This document shows positions 61,001 to 64,000 of a stretch of DNA of 64,000 nt, piece by piece. The position numbers and the translations under genes are program-made. How positions within the stretch are numbered: position 1 is the first letter of the stretch; each line of letters begins with the position of its first letter. Under the pieces are notes generated by a model. That model was not told where the DNA came from and did not search any database. It was given only the letters and a program-made list of their open reading frames with translations. The DNA is from Mytilisepta virgata (taxonomy: Eukaryota; Mollusca; Bivalvia; Mytilida; Mytilidae): contig JAPWFG010000023.1 in the NCBI GenBank assembly GCA_028015205.1, forward strand, positions 2,604,001 to 2,668,000. Reading direction: 5' to 3'.

Positions 61001-61747
61001 AATTTCTACTGGATGTAAAAGTCCAACCCCCATGTTTGCTGGAATTATACAGGGCTCTTCAGAAACATTCATCATTCTAATAGGAACTCGGTTACCCTTA
61101 GTATTAACTAATGTTCGACCGACCAAAACAGAATAATTTTGTGATAATAATGAACTCATTGGTTCTATTTGACCTTCCGGATACCAATCCCGACGAGGTT
61201 TAATTTTTCCCCAAACTATAATTTCAGAACTGGGAGGTATATATGTATCTTGTACTAATGAAACCTTGCAACATAATTTCCTAGGCTCAGAAACCAACGT
61301 ATAAATTTTCCCTTCAACTCTCAAAATCTTTTTCTTAAAATCAATCCGGGCACCAAATTTTTCCAAAAAATCAACCCCTAAAATTCCAGCTTGAGGTATA
61401 TCAGCTACCACAACTTGTTGAGTAAAAATATGAGTACCTAATTTCAAATCTAAGGAAACTGTACCCAGGGATGTAACAACTTCACCACTAACAGTTTCAA
61501 ATTGTAAACCATTGTTCTGTAATGGATATTGACAAGATTTCCCTTGTGAAATACAATGAAACATCTCAGTATTTATCAAAGATATAGAAGATCCTGTGTC
61601 CAAAAGAAATCTAATTTTATCATCCCCAATTTTTGCATCCAAATACAATGCAGAAATAGTGCTATTTTTCAGGGCCCGGGTGTGTTCATTAGGCAGATGA
61701 TTGGCCCCCTCACCTGCCTTTAATGGTTTAAAGGACGATATGGACAA
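58019..61747 (-). CDS. pol: Pol polyprotein: protease, RT, RNase H, integrase
   Basis: The open frame has 1242 codons with no break. Protease: LLDTGSSISL with DTG at 50-52. RT: SPYCSPVLLTKKSDGSFRFC, YSTVDMASGYW (Asp410) and IYLDDVIIFS (472-475). RNase H: ILDCDASDKAIGSVLS (Asp619), a Glu near 663, RTDHGSITWL (Asp688) and NADALSR (Asp731). Integrase: HHCC zinc motif (His835, His842, Cys872, Cys875), then the D,D(35)E core with MDITGPF (Asp904), LTDRGANFES (Asp964) and GLVEKMNNTL (Glu1000). A GPF/Y module (LWDGPFRIVKKL) follows, with an Arg-rich tail. The order is PR-RT-RH-IN, so Ty3/Gypsy. It has no ATG and is probably made as a Gag-Pol fusion by -1 frameshifting. All catalytic residues are present. 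Confidence 0.97.
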   Translation of the reverse strand: MSISSFKPLKAGEGANHLPNEHTRALKNSTISALYLDAKIGDDKIRFLLDTGSSISLINTEMFHCISQGKSCQYPLQNNGLQFETVSGEVVTSLGTVSLDLKLGTHIFTQQVVVADIPQAGILGVDFLEKFGARIDFKKKILRVEGKIYTLVSEPRKLCCKVSLVQDTYIPPSSEIIVWGKIKPRRDWYPEGQIEPMSSLLSQNYSVLVGRTLVNTKGNRVPIRMMNVSEEPCIIPANMGVGLLHPVEICTQISENGEKPRDSLLQKLIDETNQNLEEGQKSQVEKLLDNYSEIFVGEDGKLGHTDILQHVIDTGDNPPFKIRPYRLPVHMREEVEKQINDMLKQGVISPSSSPYCSPVLLTKKSDGSFRFCIDFRRLNEQIPKKEAYPIPRVDSSLDALQNSVYYSTVDMASGYWQAAVHPDSREKTAFSTGRGLYEFNTLPFGLANAPSFFERLMEKILSGLHWEICLIYLDDVIIFSKSFEEHVQNLETVFKRFKSAGLKLKTKKCHLFKREVKYLGHIVSEKGIQCDPDKVAKIKNWPVPKTLKEVRSFLGLASYYRRFIRDFSKIATPLFDLTKKNNKFSWDENCQRAFDSLKTFLTETVVLQYPDFTKPFILDCDASDKAIGSVLSQIGSDGLERVVAYYSTTHSPQEMNYSTTRKELLAIIKSVKHFKHYLYGRKFTVRTDHGSITWLRNFKEPHGQVARWIEFLASYDIEFEYRAGPRHKNADALSRYPEVAAIKATSLNSGEIIKAQQEDPDIHLIMGFLKNNTEKPPFSEVSAHSSVVKTYWNMWGQLEIKDGILYRKWFRLEGDDSLLILTPGSLKPKILSMAHDSPTGGHLGVRKTVLKVRQQFYWVNLQSDVLDWIKSCPTCCARKNPPRMNRAELENIRVGEPLERVGMDITGPFPVTKYGNKYILVVMDYFTKWVEAYPIPDQESATVARCLVNNFISRFGVPKILLTDRGANFESKLFQHLCQLLGIYKTRTTAYHPMTDGLVEKMNNTLKNVIASYIDEGQTDWDECLPLALMAIRSSVQETTGMTPNKLMFGREINVPLTLLYEELPSESPSPLQFITSLQKKLGSIFRHVRENMKTQQRRQKVNYDLRQSGKPYKENDLVWLFTPRRKKGLSPKLQKLWDGPFRIVKKLSDANYVVQREGSLVKQVVHFNRLKFYHIPHPSRIIGNSVNTPQPSLDEEREGDSDSLGEEDEGGVFDQSVRSPLPSQGRRRRRLPRRFQDYLVY

Positions 61748-63063
61748 TCCCTTTTAAAATGCCCTGGATCACCGCAGTACCAGCATCCCCGATCCCAATT
61801 CTGAGTTTGATTATATAGGAAGGTGGGGTCATACATGTTTGGATTCACATTTCCTGTGAACTGACTAACTCTTCCCCAATTTTGATCATAACCGCGTCCC
61901 CTTGTTTGGTTTTGATTCCTATTCCCCAGAAAATTTGATCTATTATTATTATTTTTAACCTTAGTTTCGCCTTTCGCCTCGCGTTTTGTTCCGGAAGATT
62001 TACTCACGGACAACTGGGCAACTTGTTCTTTTAATTCAGTTAACTGTTTTGACAAATCGGAATAAACATCAGTTTCAGTTACAGATTGAATCCTAGGTCG
62101 CTTCTTTTCTAAAGCAACATATGATTCCTCTCTAAGTGCCAAGTCAACAGCAGTGGCTAAAGTTTTAGGACTAAGTCGTCGAACCTGTTTTTGAACTTCA
62201 GAATCACTAAGTGCATCAATAAAATACTGAATCGACATCTTTTGTTTCGAATCTGCGTCAATAGTTGGGTATGCCTTAGCAACCAGACGAAAGACAGCAG
62301 ATGACAATTGCTGTAAACTTTTGTACGATCCCTGAGACATACCATGAAGTTGACTTAAATATACCCCAGGGTCTTGAACTGGGTCGAATTTTTGAATTAA
62401 AGTTTCCTTGAGAGTTTTATAATCTCTCTTTTCTTCAGAGGTCATGTCATTATATAGTTGTAGAGCTTGTGCTCTTAAATATGTAGGTAAAATACAAGTG
62501 GATTCTTCATCACTCCACCGGTTTATTATTTTACAACCCTCAAAATTACTCAACCAATCCCTGATGTCTAATTGTTTACCATCATAACACATGGGGGTTG
62601 TTATCGGCTTGTTTGGACGTCTTAAAGTTGCAGAGTTGTCCGCGAGCTTAACATTGTCCGTCCTATGAGGTATTTGATCACGCGGATGAGGGTGGCTCCC
62701 TCGCTCCGATATCAATGGTGTACTAACACGAGGTTCACGTTTAGTCACGAACGCGTCCCACTCACGGGGAACATCAGGTGTTTCAAACTGATCACCAAGA
62801 TATGTACTCTCATATCTTTGGACTTTATCCTCACCATGCTTATTTTCAACTATACGACTTGGCGAAAATGTAATGCGTCTTGCACCTTGAGGTGTTAACT
62901 CGGGCATATCAGGAGTCACATTCTGTTTAGGGATAGCACCCCTACCAAAACCAGTTTTCCTATCATGAACTGGGGTTTTATCAACTTCCCCTCTTCCTAA
63001 CCCTACTCTACTAGCCGCCATCGACTTTTCATATCTATCTATTCTCCTCTTTAACTCCTCCAT
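61720..63063 (-). CDS. gag: Gag polyprotein
   Basis: This is the structural protein that packages element RNA into particles. The first ATG of the frame is at 63063; five upstream codons are open but begin with TTG. About 447 residues. The N-terminus is charged and coil-like (EELKRRIDRYEKSMAASR). The middle holds a retrotransposon-gag-type helical domain (IRDWLSNFEGCKIINRW; LRAQALQLYND). The C-terminus has one CCHC zinc knuckle, CWYCGDPGHFKRDC, about five residues before the end. The stop (61720-61722) overlaps pol. It is intact, 131 bases downstream of the 5' LTR in the sense direction. The family cannot be refined beyond Gypsy-type gag. Confidence 0.92.
   Translation of the reverse strand: MEELKRRIDRYEKSMAASRVGLGRGEVDKTPVHDRKTGFGRGAIPKQNVTPDMPELTPQGARRITFSPSRIVENKHGEDKVQRYESTYLGDQFETPDVPREWDAFVTKREPRVSTPLISERGSHPHPRDQIPHRTDNVKLADNSATLRRPNKPITTPMCYDGKQLDIRDWLSNFEGCKIINRWSDEESTCILPTYLRAQALQLYNDMTSEEKRDYKTLKETLIQKFDPVQDPGVYLSQLHGMSQGSYKSLQQLSSAVFRLVAKAYPTIDADSKQKMSIQYFIDALSDSEVQKQVRRLSPKTLATAVDLALREESYVALEKKRPRIQSVTETDVYSDLSKQLTELKEQVAQLSVSKSSGTKREAKGETKVKNNNNRSNFLGNRNQNQTRGRGYDQNWGRVSQFTGNVNPNMYDPTFLYNQTQNWDRGCWYCGDPGHFKRDCPYRPLNH
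61726..61732 (-). promoter_or_regulatory. -1 ribosomal frameshift site TTTAAAC at gag-pol junction
   Basis: On the - strand the gag frame reads CCT TTA AAC CAT TAA, so the heptamer T TTA AAC is in the correct X XXY YYZ phase. Slipping back one base gives TTT AAA CCA TTA AAG, the pol frame. The pol frame has no ATG at its start (it opens with TTG) and has a stop (TAA) nine bases further upstream, so the shift must occur within about 25 bases that contain this site. No pseudoknot was worked out. Confidence 0.8.
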
Positions 63064-63175
63064 CTCTGATAATTCCAATTCAACACAAAAATAAAAACAA
63101 TAATATCCTTAAAAAATGAACCAATATTTATCAACCTCAATAAACCCAATTCACATTTATAAATTAAAAGAGGGG

Positions 63176-63193
63176 GTCCCTACGTGGGCGCCA
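63176..63193 (-). other. tRNA primer-binding site, Lys-tRNA-like
   Basis: One base after the 5' LTR the - strand reads TGGCGCCCACGTAGGGAC. The first nine bases match the complement of the 3' end of eukaryotic lysine tRNA. Beyond that the match needs a one-base gap (family CCCAACGT, here CCCACGT). Lysine is the best guess; another tRNA with a GGGCGCCA end is possible. Confidence 0.65.
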
Positions 63194-63194
63194 A

Positions 63195-64000
63195 TGTAAC
63201 GAAAGCGGGGTTTACCCTGATCTGGGTCCGGCCTGCGCTTTCGCTCCAGGACTTCAGACAACAAAGTTGTAACTAGTTAAATATCCATCAAGTATTAACG
63301 TAAATTCAAACCGAAGTTCACCAAAATATTTAAATATGCCCGCCACTAAATTTCAATATAAATTATAACCTAAGATATTTATTTTCTAACCCGCTCTGTA
63401 ATTTATATCATACTAGTCAATAAGCATGAAGCATACAAGTTAAGTCAATGATGTTGCATTTCTAAATGTATGTAGTCAATGAAACTGTATATTTTAGTAG
63501 AAGAGTTAATAAAGCACTATGTGAACTCGTGAAAAGTCAATGAAGTTCTACACTTTATGTGATATGAAACACCTCACATATACTATACTCTCTCATGTAC
63601 ACAGACGGACAGACTTCAAATAAGCATGAGCAACAACAAGCTCGAAGGGCTAACCAGATGTAATTTACAATACTCAACTCTATATTTCATATATAACACC
63701 GTGGAAAATATTCACAGACAGATTTACAGAATATGAGCAAAAGTAGCTCACTCGAGCGCATGTGCCTGCCCGGGTACAATGCAATCTGAAAATAAACAGT
63801 TCCTATGTTAACCTGAGTCGACAGACAGACAGACCCTAAGAAGTGTGTCAACAAACAATGTAAACGTACAGCTCAAAGGGGGCACTTCAAGCTAAAACCT
63901 AAATAAATTTGATAACATCTTTTGAATTCTTTTCATCAAAGTTCAGGAACAAGACCAAAATATACCATGAATTTCCTATCAATATAATCTGCCTTTTATT
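63195..64000 (-). repeat. 5' LTR (partial, first 806 bp in window)
   Basis: It starts with TGTAACGAAAGCGGGG, the same as 53082. I compared it base by base with 53082-53887 and found no difference and no indel. About 1.17 kb of this LTR should lie beyond the window. Confidence 0.95.

Larger units (their letters stand above)
53082..64000 (-). mobile_element. Ty3/Gypsy-type LTR retrotransposon (5' LTR cut by window end)
   Basis: The element reads on the - strand. The complete 3' LTR is at 53082-55058, the internal region at 55059-63194 (8136 bp), and the 5' LTR from 63195 onward. If the 5' LTR has the same length, the whole element is ~12.1 kb. Coding order is gag, pol (PR-RT-RH-IN) and a separate SGNH-hydrolase-like ORF. 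The integrase-after-RNase H order places it with Ty3/Gypsy rather than Copia. No chromodomain was seen after the integrase GPF module. The 806 visible bases of the 5' LTR match the 3' LTR exactly and all ORFs are open, so the insertion is recent and possibly active. The target duplication cannot be checked because the far flank is outside. Confidence 0.95.

Noticed and set aside
62157..62898. Further ORFs overlapping gag on both strands
   Set aside because: They are shadows of the gag frame; gag has the zinc knuckle and helical domain.

Overview
The window is animal nuclear DNA, most likely from a bivalve mollusc and probably a mussel (Mytilidae). It is AT-rich, has spliced genes with GT-AG introns, and is packed with tandem-core dispersed repeats, tRNA-derived SINEs and MITEs of the kind common in bivalve genomes. 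The species assignment is inference from repeat style; no mitochondrial or rRNA marker is present.

Region 1 (1-4083): a dispersed repeat with a ~146-bp tandem core and a terminal hairpin, a pair of ~180-bp units, then a 5'-truncated non-LTR retrotransposon (LINE) on the + strand whose reverse-transcriptase frame is still open and which ends in an (ATT)n tail.

Region 2 (about 4.6-49.3 kb): one large + strand gene for a BET-family chromatin reader, the long BRD4 / fs(1)h type. I could place 21 coding exons from 4975 to 45725. All reading phases fit (3612 nt, 1203 codons plus stop). They encode bromodomain 1, bromodomain 2, an acidic Ser-rich and Lys-rich linker, the ET domain, a Ser-rich tract, a Pro/Ser-rich region, a charged coiled-coil-like region and a C-terminal P-TEFb-interaction motif. 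The first exon is the only uncertain one. The introns hold SINEs with 9-bp target duplications, a TTAA-flanked piggyBac-like MITE, other TIR elements, a foldback element, 165-bp tandem-core elements, a 14-copy 43-bp minisatellite with higher-order structure, and a tandem duplication of the end of one exon. The 3' UTR carries a 3x64-bp repeat and a 161-bp tandem array bounded by a 12-bp inverted repeat.

Region 3 (49.3-53.1 kb): no gene seen; degenerate minisatellites and an old dispersed repeat.

Region 4 (53082 to the window end): a young Ty3/Gypsy-type LTR retrotransposon on the - strand. The 3' LTR is complete (1977 bp). The 5' LTR runs off the window, and the 806 visible bases are identical to the 3' LTR. 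Between them lie a Lys-tRNA-like primer-binding site, gag with one zinc knuckle, pol (protease, RT, RNase H, integrase) in the -1 frame with a TTTAAAC slippery heptamer at the junction, a 2-kb AT-rich gap, a separate SGNH/GDSL-hydrolase-like ORF, and a polypurine tract. The SGNH ORF in the position usually held by env is the most unusual item in the window.
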